Positions 9,165 to 18,625 are shown, counted from the first letter of the stretch. The stretch is DNA of 64,000 nucleotides from Novipirellula aureliae (GCF_007860185.1 NZ_SJPY01000002.1:932081-996080), one strand, 5' to 3'. Notes: generated by a model from the letters alone, not told the origin. Translations and numbers: made by a program.

Positions 9165-11327
9165 TCACTGCTGGGTAGCCGACGAGGATTCGACCCGTGA
9201 AAACTCACTCAACGTCGCGTTCGTCAGAGCGTCAGGATCGCCGGAACAAACGGCCATTCCTGCCTCAACCCGCTCGGGCAACGCGAGGGCAACCTGCCCA
9301 ATCTCTGTCCAGGTCTTTTCGTCAACAGAACAGGAACCGGTAAAAACATCCCCATTTCGGACCAGCTTTACATACGGACCTTTCGCGGCATCTGCCTGCC
9401 CAATAAGACTCAAACCCTCTCCCCTGCTGTTCCGGCAGACCATAACCATTTCTCCCGAAGGATCACGGAGTACCGCGATGGTTCTAGCGTCTGAAACAAT
9501 GACGGTTCCGTCTTTGTATGCGGCCACATAGTTCTCTACATACTGATCGTCCGCATAATCTTCGAGAGGGGTTTCTACCGGTTCCACGCGTTCACGGAAC
9601 ATGATTCCTGCGCGAGCATTGGCATGGGTGTTTTCCAACGCAGAGAGTTTTGCCTTTAGTTCTCCATTGCCGTAATGGAGATCGGACAGAAAGAAGAAAT
9701 TATCTCCGGTGCCGGATATATTCCCGCCGCCTTGTAACGAATAGGTATAGTCACTGTGTGATGTCCCGTCGCCCTTCAACGCCGGATTCCCTACATTGTT
9801 TTTCCACAATACACGGTGCACTGCTTTGCCCGATTTTGATTTCAAATCGTAAAACAGATCGCAGTGCTCGAAGCTGCGGGTGATGACATGCCCATCCCAC
9901 AGGGCCTGACTATACGGCGCACCCAGTGGACGCAGGCCTTGGTCTACCCAGTCGGCCAACCATTTGTACTGTTCATCGACGGCATCGACCGATGCTTGAT
10001 AGAATAAATAGGAATAGGGTTCCACATAGCCCAGGTAGAAGGCCAGGACAGGATCGAACCGATCTTCTATCTCACGGAGGGTTCGATGACCTAACCCGCT
10101 TCGAATCATTGTTAGTCTCTTTTTTCGTGCCGCTTCCTGTTGAAACCTAAGGCTGAAAGGGATGTTCCTATAGGCGGGGCCTTCCCTATAGAGTCCATCT
10201 GCAAAGGCAATCCGTTCGCGATACTCAATATCGTTGCCATTGTTAACGATATGAAGCTTGTTATCCGGCAGTTTTTCATAGAGCGGCATATACAAAAATG
10301 CGGGGTAATCTCTTCGGTCAATAAAGGTGCCGTCCACAACCTCATTTTTATTATCCGTAATGAAGGGCTCACCATTTTCAGCGAAGCCTTCTTCCAGCCC
10401 CAACATCTTGTAAATGCTCCCCCGCCACCATTCCTGGAACCGTGGGTTCATCCGGCTATATTGACGAACTCTGTTCCGGACCAGAGGTCGAACATTTACG
10501 AACTCGTCCTTTTCTTCTTGCGTTAAAGGATCGATTCCATAATCGCCAAAGTCGAGTTCATGATTCCAATAGAAGATTGATTTTAAGTCCGGGTTGACCT
10601 CTTTCAGCCTCCGGGTGGTCTTTCGGTATCCAGCAAACCCGCCATTGGCTTTTTCGAGAACAATCACCGGGTAGGACTTGGCCATCCTCTCAATCTGCCT
10701 ATCGGTATAGCCGGCTCTGCCGTGGCGAATCAGCATGGTTCTTTGCAGCCGATCCCAGGAAAACGTTGGAAACGCGTTGTCCAATTTCGCCTGCGTCATC
10801 GACTCATAGGGGGTAGGACCATAGGTGTGGCCATTCGGCAAATCACCATACACATGATCCGGGTCTTCAACCAACAAAGAAGGATTTCTTACAATAAAGT
10901 TCAACTGCAGATTTCCGTCCGAAAAATGCGACTCAAAATCGTGCAACTCTAAGCCATTGGCTGATAGATCAGCGCCGCCTATGGTGACGTTTTCCATGGA
11001 AAAGGTTTTCGCATCGTAATTGACCAGGAGATCAAACCGCAGCACATCGGCTCGATCGTCACCGATAAAACTATTTCCAGTCCAGATAACGGTAAAAGCC
11101 GTCGTCGATTCTTCATTCACTCGTGTACAGGCAAGATCTGGATGATAGAGGTCCACGTTACGGTATCCGTTTGCCAGCACCATGTCGTCCCAGATTTCAG
11201 TATCATTTCCAGCCAAAGGCTTAATGGTTAGCCAAAAATGACTGTTCCGGCCTGAGTTGTCCGCCGCTTGGGCCCATCCAACGATCAACATACTAATGCA
11301 TATCGCGAAACCTATTTTATTCTTCAT
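9165..11327 (-). CDS. Putative secreted glycosidase, GHL-type barrel with beta-sandwich ends
   Basis: This protein of 720 residues has a signal peptide (MKNKIG to AQAAD) and an AAGGAC ribosome site. Residues about 25-165 form a beta-rich domain. Residues about 175-500 are the putative TIM barrel shared with two neighbours: VIVLEKANG, IFYWNHELDF, MNPRFQEWWRG, GTFIDRRDY and VITRSFEHCDLFYDL. The last 190 residues are a concanavalin-like sandwich of the DUF1349 kind (ARAGIMFRE, YVKLVRNGD, EAGMAVCSGDPDALTNATLS). No characterised family can be assigned from sequence alone; hydrolase activity is inferred from the conserved acidic residue in the FID strand and from the company it keeps. It is the only copy of the barrel in this window that is not fused to a recognised glycosidase family. 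Confidence 0.65.
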   Translation of the reverse strand: MKNKIGFAICISMLIVGWAQAADNSGRNSHFWLTIKPLAGNDTEIWDDMVLANGYRNVDLYHPDLACTRVNEESTTAFTVIWTGNSFIGDDRADVLRFDLLVNYDAKTFSMENVTIGGADLSANGLELHDFESHFSDGNLQLNFIVRNPSLLVEDPDHVYGDLPNGHTYGPTPYESMTQAKLDNAFPTFSWDRLQRTMLIRHGRAGYTDRQIERMAKSYPVIVLEKANGGFAGYRKTTRRLKEVNPDLKSIFYWNHELDFGDYGIDPLTQEEKDEFVNVRPLVRNRVRQYSRMNPRFQEWWRGSIYKMLGLEEGFAENGEPFITDNKNEVVDGTFIDRRDYPAFLYMPLYEKLPDNKLHIVNNGNDIEYRERIAFADGLYREGPAYRNIPFSLRFQQEAARKKRLTMIRSGLGHRTLREIEDRFDPVLAFYLGYVEPYSYLFYQASVDAVDEQYKWLADWVDQGLRPLGAPYSQALWDGHVITRSFEHCDLFYDLKSKSGKAVHRVLWKNNVGNPALKGDGTSHSDYTYSLQGGGNISGTGDNFFFLSDLHYGNGELKAKLSALENTHANARAGIMFRERVEPVETPLEDYADDQYVENYVAAYKDGTVIVSDARTIAVLRDPSGEMVMVCRNSRGEGLSLIGQADAAKGPYVKLVRNGDVFTGSCSVDEKTWTEIGQVALALPERVEAGMAVCSGDPDALTNATLSEFSRVESSSATQQ

Positions 11328-11408
11328 ACGTCCTTATCCTTCTACTGATTAAGTGCCCTCACGCGAGAGAGCGTCATTTTTATACAAACACGTTCACGTC
11401 CACTCAAT

Positions 11409-13175
11409 TCACTCCGCAATAGGCAACAGCTCTACGCTTCGAAGCTGCGGAGCGGGCCCAGCAGAATCGGGTGCCACGTCCAGTGTCAGCGTCTGCATGC
11501 CGGGCGCCGAGAGGGTTACCGTTCCGAGAACCGCAATCGACTCCTGAATTTTGTCGGTGGGCAATTCAATCGTTTTGCGCTTCTCAAATTCGTTCAAGTC
11601 ATTCACCACGGATTGACCATCCACCGTCGCCCGCAGGCGGCAGCCTTTGCTCGGCCCAATACTCGCCACAACCACCTGATAGGTCCCCGGTTCCACCAAT
11701 CGGAAATCCCAGCTCAACGCCTGCCCCGGCGTCCTGAGGCCCGCGACGCTCAACATTCGTGCAGGGACAATCCCTTGTCCGCCCAACGGCACCGTAAACT
11801 CTTTAAAGTCCATTGCACGGCGAGGCTTATTGGCCATAAACTCGGTGTCATGAATGATGCCGGTGTAGGCATCCAGAACGACGGATCCATCATTTTGCTG
11901 CATGTGGACCTGCTCCATCGAAGCCTCACCTTCCACCGTCAATGCGATCACCGAAACACATGCATCGGGTGCCGTCTGAGGCACATTGATTTTGTGGCGT
12001 CGAAGACCAGCTGCGGGATCAAAGGTCGACGTGTACGTCAACGCCGCGCCGCCATCCAACAACGTGGCACTTACGATTTTATTATTGAGGCCATCGAGTT
12101 CAAAACTGCCGTCTGCGGGCCAATCCACCACGTTCAGATAGAGAATGGTGTTCTTCCCATCCTTGCGTTGCGTCATGGATCCCCAGTTCAGTCCGAACGG
12201 ATACGGCCCGGCTTCCGTTCCATAAATCGCCTCGCCGTTTATCGCAAGCCAATCGCCCATTCCCTTAAATCGCGCAATGGCCGCCTCATGAAAAACGCCC
12301 TGTGAATTGGGAGCAACATTCAGCAAAAAGTTCCCTCCCTTGCCGACGATTTTCACCAACCGCTCCAGCAGATCCTCAACAGATTTATACTCATCCGCGT
12401 TTGCGCTGTAGCCCCAGCCATTATTCATACAGATCGCCGACTCAAAAGTTTGTCCAATGTTTACAGGCGGCGTCTGGTTGTCACCCATGCTCATATAATC
12501 GACATACCGCAAGCTGTCGTCGTCGCCGAGTCGACTGTTGCTAATCGCTCCATAGGAGTGAAGAAGGTCCACCATGTCCTGCTGACCCAACATGCGTTTG
12601 CGCTCCGGCGGTCGGAACCCGCTTCCCCCGTCAAACCAGAACAGGAAGGGATCATACTTCACACACAGTTCCTCAATCTGTTCATACATATAAATCATGT
12701 ACTGAGAAATATCCGCATCCGGAACAATGGCATTTCGCAGCGGAGCCCGATTTTGATATTTGGGGTCATACAAGGGATGGTTGTAGTCCGCGATGGAATA
12801 ATAGCAGCCCAAGCGAATATCATTCGCCTGGCAAGCCTCGGACAGCTCCCCGACAATATCCCGTTTGAACGGCGCCGCGTCCATCACATCGTATTCCGTC
12901 AAAGCCGAATCAAAAATACAGAACCCTGCGTGATGCTTCGTCGTGATAACGATGTATTTTACGCCACCGTCTTTGGCAACTTGCAGCCACTGGTTCGCAT
13001 CAAAATCAACCGGATTAAACTCATTGACATCACGATGGGCCTGGAAATGAACAAACATCCCAAACTTCGCATCGCGAAACCACTCCAATTGCTCTTCCGC
13101 TGTCTGCGCACCAACCACACGGGTGCTTGCCAACAACGCAGCCACAACGAACACAGATAATTTCCCAAACTTCAT
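11409..13175 (-). CDS. Alpha-L-fucosidase, GH29 with C-terminal beta domains
   Basis: This protein of 588 residues has a strong AAGGAGA site nine bases before the ATG and a signal peptide ending VVGAQ. It is the most canonical GH29 of the cluster: KFGMFVHF at 37-44, TTKHHAGF at 78-85, GCYYSIADY at about 123-131, and the nucleophile strand LFWFDGG with Asp182. The barrel ends near residue 330 (GKGGNFLLNVAP is the usual closing block). About 200 residues of beta-rich sequence follow, including an end domain that looks like a carbohydrate-binding sandwich (PGTYQVVVASIG). The product should release terminal alpha-L-fucose outside the cytoplasm. Confidence 0.93.
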   Translation of the reverse strand: MKFGKLSVFVVAALLASTRVVGAQTAEEQLEWFRDAKFGMFVHFQAHRDVNEFNPVDFDANQWLQVAKDGGVKYIVITTKHHAGFCIFDSALTEYDVMDAAPFKRDIVGELSEACQANDIRLGCYYSIADYNHPLYDPKYQNRAPLRNAIVPDADISQYMIYMYEQIEELCVKYDPFLFWFDGGSGFRPPERKRMLGQQDMVDLLHSYGAISNSRLGDDDSLRYVDYMSMGDNQTPPVNIGQTFESAICMNNGWGYSANADEYKSVEDLLERLVKIVGKGGNFLLNVAPNSQGVFHEAAIARFKGMGDWLAINGEAIYGTEAGPYPFGLNWGSMTQRKDGKNTILYLNVVDWPADGSFELDGLNNKIVSATLLDGGAALTYTSTFDPAAGLRRHKINVPQTAPDACVSVIALTVEGEASMEQVHMQQNDGSVVLDAYTGIIHDTEFMANKPRRAMDFKEFTVPLGGQGIVPARMLSVAGLRTPGQALSWDFRLVEPGTYQVVVASIGPSKGCRLRATVDGQSVVNDLNEFEKRKTIELPTDKIQESIAVLGTVTLSAPGMQTLTLDVAPDSAGPAPQLRSVELLPIAE

Positions 13176-13230
13176 ACTTCACGTCTCCTTTTTATTAAAT
13201 TCAGATCCTCAACGCACAACGATAACTCTT

Positions 13231-14766
13231 CTATTTCCCGCGAATCGCCTTACGGACTTCCTCCATCACCGCCATGCATTTGGGGTTAAAAATGGGATGC
13301 TCATCCGTTACATCAGCGGTCATAATCAGATTGATGGTGACGGGAACCTTCTCCGTGGCCATGCGTTTGAAAAAGGCAACGTATTCTTCGGTGGAATGAG
13401 AAGGCCCTTTGCCGAACTCACCATTCATCGGCTTGTTGGAGAACCACCCCTCCTGATCCATCAGACACCACCACGCGGAGGTCACATCGCCGAGCTGTTT
13501 GCCCGGACCAATAATTGCGGGATCAGGCTGCAGCAATTCCTTGCCGCCGTCGGTCACCGTTAACTCACTAAACGGACTGACCCTCGGCCCCCGGTTCGAA
13601 CTGAACCCTGCCACCGCATTGGGATTGCCTGCCTTGATTGCGCGGGCCCAGTCTTCCCACGACACATCGAGCGGGTAATCGTTCATCAAGGAGCCGTCAA
13701 TGTAGCCGAAACCCATCAGCTTCTCGCCATATCGCAAACTGGCATATCGCAAGATGGAAGCGATATTATCGCTGAAACGGGTTTTATCGTCATCAAGCGC
13801 ACCCGCCGCCGGACGAAACGTCGTTTCATATCCGTTGTAGGCAGTGTGCATATAAAACAATGTGCGAATCCCCCGACGATCCAGCTCGGTGATGATTTCC
13901 CCCAGCAGGTCGCGTTCGGCAGTGCGGCCCGGCATAATTTTATCCAAAGCGGCATTCGGTGCCGGCCAAAAGAAACCCTTGTGCGTAGAGGTAAAGACAA
14001 TCCACGCTGCCCCGGTACGCTCAATGGCATCCGCAAACACGTTTACATCGAACATTTTAACGGCGTCTTGAAACCAATCCGCGCGCGGAGTATTCCCCGT
14101 AAACCCATGACTAAGCGCCGACCAATGAACAAAGATGCCATATTTTCCGTCAACCATCCATGATGCATCACCCCGAATCGCTTGGGCCCGCTCCACTTGC
14201 GCCTTGCGTGCAGTCGCGGTTCCAATTTCAATCGACCACAGATGAAGGCCTTGTGTGATGCCATAACCAAATCGATCGGCAGCCACGACTTTCGGTTGCG
14301 TGTCAGGCAAACGCACGGTGATTTGATTCTCACCTGCTTTCAAACGAAGCGTGCCGGGAAGCTCTTGCCTCCAGAAAAAGGGTCGATTTTCCCAGGTACA
14401 GGTAATCGATGGCGCAACAAGAACGGAGTCTCCGCAACTCACTTCAATGTTATGCTGATCCCGCATGCTGTACAGCAAACTGATGACATAATCCCCGTCT
14501 TCTGGCGCAGCCACCGTCCAGCGGATCGTGTCCTGCGGCGTCTCAAAGCCGTAGATCGCACGATTCACTTCCTGCTTCACATTCGCAGAGAGCTCTCCAC
14601 GCGAGCCGGTAATGACAGTCACATCGTCTGCCTTCAACGGAACGACTCCCTTGATTAAGCGAACCTCCGCTCTCTTCTCTGCCGCGCTCACAGTGGACGC
14701 CATCATCAACATCCACACCGCGGCGATGCAAACCGATAGGCTCGTCATTCCGGTTCGAACTCTCAT
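13231..14766 (-). CDS. Divergent GH29-like glycosidase with N-terminal sugar-binding-like domain
   Basis: This protein of 511 residues starts at the ATG at 14766 (AAAGGGA site, then signal peptide MRVRTG to VSAAEK). An ATG at 14811 would only add a basic leader. Residues about 30-170 form a beta-sandwich resembling carbohydrate-binding modules (DGDYVISLLYSM, ITVRLPDTQP). The catalytic part has KYGIFVHWS, a THKGFFWPAP motif instead of KHHDGF, and a strand MGFGYIDGS whose Asp357 aligns with the GH29 nucleophile by position. The usual second histidine of the HHDG motif is replaced by lysine, so the active site differs from its paralogues. It may be a fucosidase of another specificity or an enzyme for a related sugar. 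Confidence 0.7.
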   Translation of the reverse strand: MRVRTGMTSLSVCIAAVWMLMMASTVSAAEKRAEVRLIKGVVPLKADDVTVITGSRGELSANVKQEVNRAIYGFETPQDTIRWTVAAPEDGDYVISLLYSMRDQHNIEVSCGDSVLVAPSITCTWENRPFFWRQELPGTLRLKAGENQITVRLPDTQPKVVAADRFGYGITQGLHLWSIEIGTATARKAQVERAQAIRGDASWMVDGKYGIFVHWSALSHGFTGNTPRADWFQDAVKMFDVNVFADAIERTGAAWIVFTSTHKGFFWPAPNAALDKIMPGRTAERDLLGEIITELDRRGIRTLFYMHTAYNGYETTFRPAAGALDDDKTRFSDNIASILRYASLRYGEKLMGFGYIDGSLMNDYPLDVSWEDWARAIKAGNPNAVAGFSSNRGPRVSPFSELTVTDGGKELLQPDPAIIGPGKQLGDVTSAWWCLMDQEGWFSNKPMNGEFGKGPSHSTEEYVAFFKRMATEKVPVTINLIMTADVTDEHPIFNPKCMAVMEEVRKAIRGK

Positions 14767-14828
14767 AAAGATCCCTTTTGTCAGCAAGATAATTCTCCAA
14801 ACAGGACACACCGATTTCCAGGTGATCC

Positions 14829-14916
14829 TTACGTCATTTTTTTAATATCTAGTAACACACTCGCATGTTCAAATTCGCGGGTCTAGACATATCCATCCTT
14901 CACTGCTGGCCCTTTA
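14829..14916 (-). pseudogene. C-terminal fragment of a fourth GHL-type barrel domain
   Basis: Minus-strand codons read AVKDGYV, stop (TAG at 14883-14885), then TREFEHASVLLDIKK and a TAA. The same ending is present in the intact copies (RDGWVYTREFENLSVRVDL at the end of 15320-18625, and RREFEHASVWVDL at the end of 4914-7520). Only about 27 codons survive. A gene encoding this module therefore once ended here and was deleted. Confidence 0.7.
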
Positions 14917-14945
14917 GGAGACTGCTGAGACAGCAGCAACCAACC

Positions 14946-15084
14946 TATGCCGGAGGCCGAAACACAACCTAGGCCGGAGGCCGAAACATCCGCTGCCGGT
15001 GGCGTGAGCCACCGGAATGGATGACAACCGAGCCGCTAGCCCGGAGGGCGACACACCAGCGATGGTGTGTCGGCCTCTGGCCTG
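14946..15084. repeat. Intergenic palindromic repeat cluster (CCGGAGGCCGA / GTGGCGTGAGCCAC type)
   Basis: The stretch contains two copies of CCGGAGGCCGAAACA, the palindrome CCGGTGGCGTGAGCCACCGG, and an inverted pair ACACACCA...TGGTGTGT followed by CGGCCTCTGGCCTG. The palindrome and the TGTGTCGGCCTC block are present again at 47576-47619. It behaves like a dispersed REP-type intergenic element. Confidence 0.6.
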
Positions 15085-15089
15085 AAAAC

Positions 15090-15241
15090 AATGCTACGAC
15101 TTCAGTAGTCTCCTTCGGCGGCCCCAGCCGCTTCCGGTACTCTTCAAACTCTTTCAGCCAGACCAAACTGTCATTCCCATTCACGCTGTATCCATCATGC
15201 GGGCAGACAAACACATTCACCTTCATGCCTGACCCCTTCAT
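15090..15241 (-). other. Unidentified protein-like fragment in decayed spacer
   Basis: Minus-strand codons from the ATG at 15241 give about 50 residues of convincing protein-like sequence (MKVNVFVCPHDGYSVNGND, then WLKEFEEYRKRLGPPKE) before the frame runs into the palindromic repeat. There is no convincing ribosome site and its start overlaps a tandem repeat. It is probably a piece of a lost gene. I do not recognise the family. Confidence 0.3.
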
Positions 15242-15304
15242 GATCGAGGCCCTTCATGATCGAGGCCCTTCATGATCGAGGCCCTTCATGATCGAGGCCC
15301 TTCA
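15234..15304. repeat. 16-bp tandem repeat, 4.4 copies
   Basis: Four identical copies of CCCTTCATGATCGAGG are followed by a seven-base partial copy. It lies directly downstream of the 1101-residue glycosidase gene, whose TAG or equivalent stop is at 15320, and upstream of the decayed spacer. Confidence 0.9.
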
Positions 15305-15319
15305 CATTGCAAACCGAAC

Positions 15320-18300
15320 CTACCTCGATCGCCGCCCCGTTGCCTGCTGGTCCGCGGCTCGCGCTTCGGAGGTGAAGAGAACATCCGAAGCGGCCCCCTT
15401 CCCCTGGATCGTTGCCGTCTTATTCTCCAAATCAACCCGCACGCTTAGGTTCTCGAACTCACGTGTATACACCCACCCATCGCGAACCGCTTTGTCCAGT
15501 GGCTTGCCGGGAACTAGATCATATTCTGGAAAGTCAGAGAGCATGCCCTTGGTCTTCGCGTAGCCCGAGTTCATGATGAAGTAACTGTCGGGACCATACA
15601 ACAACAGAAACGCAGCAAAGGAAAACGTAATGTTACTGCGGGAATCGCCCCAACCGGAGCTACAGCGTGGCACGATTAACTTGCCGCTGTCGACTTCCAA
15701 CAACGCATCCAACATCGTTGCCGCAGCCTCCTTTGTATTTTGCGGACTGGTCAGAAAGAGCTCCACAAAAACCCCACTTGCATGCTCCAACACCTCCGCG
15801 CCGCCCTGAAGAACACCTTCAGAGGGTGCCCTGTATCCATTGTAGAGAACAATCTTTTCGTCGCCGATCTTTGCCCGCAGTTCATCCAAAGCCTTGCACA
15901 ATCCATCCATTAAACCAGACACATCTGCTTTCGGAACCGCATCGATAAAGACACCATCCAAGTCACCTCGCTGAATACAGTCGGCAATGGAATCGACCCA
16001 CCACTTTCGGCAATTCGGATTATTTAGGTCGTAGATTTCATATTTCGTGCCGCTTCCAACCGTCCAGATCCTGTGCACCCACTCCGGATGTTGGTTAAAC
16101 TCCTGATTGGATTCATAGAAGGCGTCGTAGTTCATGACGGCGTTCCAGTACAGCAGCACCTTCATATCCGGATTAATGGCCTTTAACTTTTTCGCCGTTC
16201 CGATCGTCGCCGCCTCCGTATTGGGCTTAGGGCCATACTCCGCATAGGCATGCCTCTTTTCGACCGTAAATATGGAGTAGTTGTTTGCGATATACTCATA
16301 CTCCTCCGCCGTGAAATCATGCGGCTCGCTATAGCCATGCCCATACCGCTGAATGCGTTCGGTGTATCCATCGCCGCCCGACGTGGATGCCTCGGAATCG
16401 ACTCTCCCCATCTTTGACGTATCGAGGGGTTCAATGCCTAGCTTCGAAGCTGGACTGCCGGGCTTAAAGCGAAAGTCTCCATTCGCCGGGTCCACAAACA
16501 TAGGGTCCCCAACCAGGCTGGACTTCTCTAATCCTGCCGCCCGCATCTTCGCAAAATGCTCATCCATCCATTTCGGGTCTGTCGGATGATAATACAGATT
16601 CGAATCCATATCCGTATCAACAAGCTTCGGCACCGGCTTCCCTAAATTGTCCGGGATACGAACCCGCTCGTTATGCGCCTTTCCACCCTCTGGATGGGAC
16701 ACAATAATATTGCGATGCACTTTGGAGCCCGGCACGGGAACCCATTCATAACTGAGGTATCCACTCGATGGCACAACCGCGGGCGCGACAATAAAATTAT
16801 TGACGATATCATTGACACCCTTCGAAGCGATTCCCGCGGAAAACCCGCCATTATTATAGAGGACATTTCCGTAGATCAGCGTCTCATACTGATCATCATC
16901 GCATCGGATCGCTGCCGGTAACGACAACGCACGATTATCATGCAGATAGTTGTAGCGGAGAATATTGCCTGTCCCGGTTCCCGACACATAAATGCCGTTC
17001 CCGTCGGAAAGCAACTCAACGGAGTGCGAAATTTCGTTGTATTCAAACAGATTGTGCCGGGCATGATTGTATTTTTCGCGTGCCTTCCAACTCTCATAGC
17101 CATCGCGTTTTACGGTTTTGTCCGCCTCCGCGATCTCATGCTGGCGAACGGTGCGTCCGCCCTCCCCGTTCAAACTCCGGGTCGGCTCCACACGCGTCGT
17201 AATCAACACCGCCGCATAACCGCTATGCGATAGCTCGTTATGCACCATCCGGTTATGACCACTTTGCCAGGCCCAAATCCCTGGCGAATGCCAAGTAATC
17301 TCACTGAAATGATGGATATAGTTATTGACAACATCATTGTGATGGTTGACATCTTTCGTACCCGGGCCATACCCCGCCAAAAGAATGCCCGCCTCACCTA
17401 AATGCGCCAGCTCACAGTTAGCAATGCGGTTGCGTTGCGCATGTAAATCCAACCGCACCCCGGAACCACCCGAATGCATAAACGAACAATCAACCACCTG
17501 GCACGATTCGGCTCCGCGGAAACGGAGCATCGCTGTCGGCCGGTCGAACAGATCCCAATCGTGCTGCATTCCCCACCCAAGGCGGGTGTCATCGGTCGTC
17601 CATGCCCAACGATCCGCATGCGTAAACGTCAGCCCCTCAAAAGCAATGCCCCGCACCGGAATATCGGTGGAGCCCTCATAATCAATCTGTCCTTCCACCC
17701 GGATTAACTCACTAACACTTGGCGCAAGAATCCCTCGCGGCGAACCATCTCCAGCCGGATCGGACGGCCACAAATAGATCTTTCGTGTCTGGGTATTCAC
17801 CACCCATTCACCGGGCTCGTCCAACGCTTCCAAAATATTCTCAACCCATACGGTTGACCCAGAAGGATTGTGAACCCACTTGGGAAGCGGCCCCATCCCA
17901 TAGGTTGCCGAAACGCCCGTCGTCGCAACCCCCGAAGCGGGATCCACCGAAGCCAGCGGCAGCATATTGATCACCCAGGGACGGGATGGGCGAACCTGAA
18001 CCTCCACATCCTCAAGATTCTCCCAGTTCTTCAATGCCCCTTCCGGGAAATGCAACGTGCGATGATCGCCGGCCTTTGTGTAATCAAACCCTGAATTCCG
18101 AGCACGATTCAAACGGCCCGTTCCATCATACAGCGTATAAAACCGATCCAGCCCCTGGGGCAGGTCAGCAACCCAAACCTTGCCAGCCGCTTTCGCTGGC
18201 AGACCCACAGGCGCCGATGCCAATCGTGTCCAGCCCGTTACTGGAACCCCTCCGCTCACAACCGGGTGCTCCCCAGGATACGCCGCAAACGTCAAATAAG

Positions 18301-18625
18301 GATCCATGATATCGCCAGCACCATACTGCTCGAGAGCACTGCTGCTCAAGGAAGCAGGAGCCCCATCTTCAAGCCCCAACACCAAGGTTTGGTTCAGTTG
18401 ATGCCGTCCTTCGCGCAAAACAATCCTCACAGGATCGGCATACCCCGACTGACGCAATTCCCTCACTGCTTTTAGAGCATCCGGCAACGATCCATACGGA
18501 GCCTCCAGGCTGCCATTTGCACCCACATTTTCCAAAGTGGACACATACAATTCTTTCGCGATTCCTTGCTGGCCTCCCAAAAGAAGCAACAAAACAATCA
18601 CCACATAAAGCACTCGATTTCTCAT
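15320..18625 (-). CDS. Secreted fusion: GH141-like beta-helix plus GHL-type barrel
   Basis: This protein of 1101 residues has a hydrophobic signal peptide (VLYVVIVLLLLLGG). Residues about 25-740 are a paralogue of 2710-4917: ELYVSTLENVG, LREGRHQL, LGLEDG, HPVVSGGVPVTGW and many N-rich helix rungs. Residues about 750-1075 are the putative glycosidase barrel seen in two neighbours: YSIFTVEKRHAY, LLYWNAVMNY, GVFIDAVPK and YTREFENLSVRVDL. So the beta-helix and barrel that are separate proteins elsewhere are joined here. It is the first gene of the degradation cluster in transcription order, 260 bp from the anti-sigma gene. The last 20 residues are low-complexity and may be sequence acquired after the original stop was lost. 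Confidence 0.8.
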   Translation of the reverse strand: MRNRVLYVVIVLLLLLGGQQGIAKELYVSTLENVGANGSLEAPYGSLPDALKAVRELRQSGYADPVRIVLREGRHQLNQTLVLGLEDGAPASLSSSALEQYGAGDIMDPYLTFAAYPGEHPVVSGGVPVTGWTRLASAPVGLPAKAAGKVWVADLPQGLDRFYTLYDGTGRLNRARNSGFDYTKAGDHRTLHFPEGALKNWENLEDVEVQVRPSRPWVINMLPLASVDPASGVATTGVSATYGMGPLPKWVHNPSGSTVWVENILEALDEPGEWVVNTQTRKIYLWPSDPAGDGSPRGILAPSVSELIRVEGQIDYEGSTDIPVRGIAFEGLTFTHADRWAWTTDDTRLGWGMQHDWDLFDRPTAMLRFRGAESCQVVDCSFMHSGGSGVRLDLHAQRNRIANCELAHLGEAGILLAGYGPGTKDVNHHNDVVNNYIHHFSEITWHSPGIWAWQSGHNRMVHNELSHSGYAAVLITTRVEPTRSLNGEGGRTVRQHEIAEADKTVKRDGYESWKAREKYNHARHNLFEYNEISHSVELLSDGNGIYVSGTGTGNILRYNYLHDNRALSLPAAIRCDDDQYETLIYGNVLYNNGGFSAGIASKGVNDIVNNFIVAPAVVPSSGYLSYEWVPVPGSKVHRNIIVSHPEGGKAHNERVRIPDNLGKPVPKLVDTDMDSNLYYHPTDPKWMDEHFAKMRAAGLEKSSLVGDPMFVDPANGDFRFKPGSPASKLGIEPLDTSKMGRVDSEASTSGGDGYTERIQRYGHGYSEPHDFTAEEYEYIANNYSIFTVEKRHAYAEYGPKPNTEAATIGTAKKLKAINPDMKVLLYWNAVMNYDAFYESNQEFNQHPEWVHRIWTVGSGTKYEIYDLNNPNCRKWWVDSIADCIQRGDLDGVFIDAVPKADVSGLMDGLCKALDELRAKIGDEKIVLYNGYRAPSEGVLQGGAEVLEHASGVFVELFLTSPQNTKEAAATMLDALLEVDSGKLIVPRCSSGWGDSRSNITFSFAAFLLLYGPDSYFIMNSGYAKTKGMLSDFPEYDLVPGKPLDKAVRDGWVYTREFENLSVRVDLENKTATIQGKGAASDVLFTSEARAADQQATGRRSR

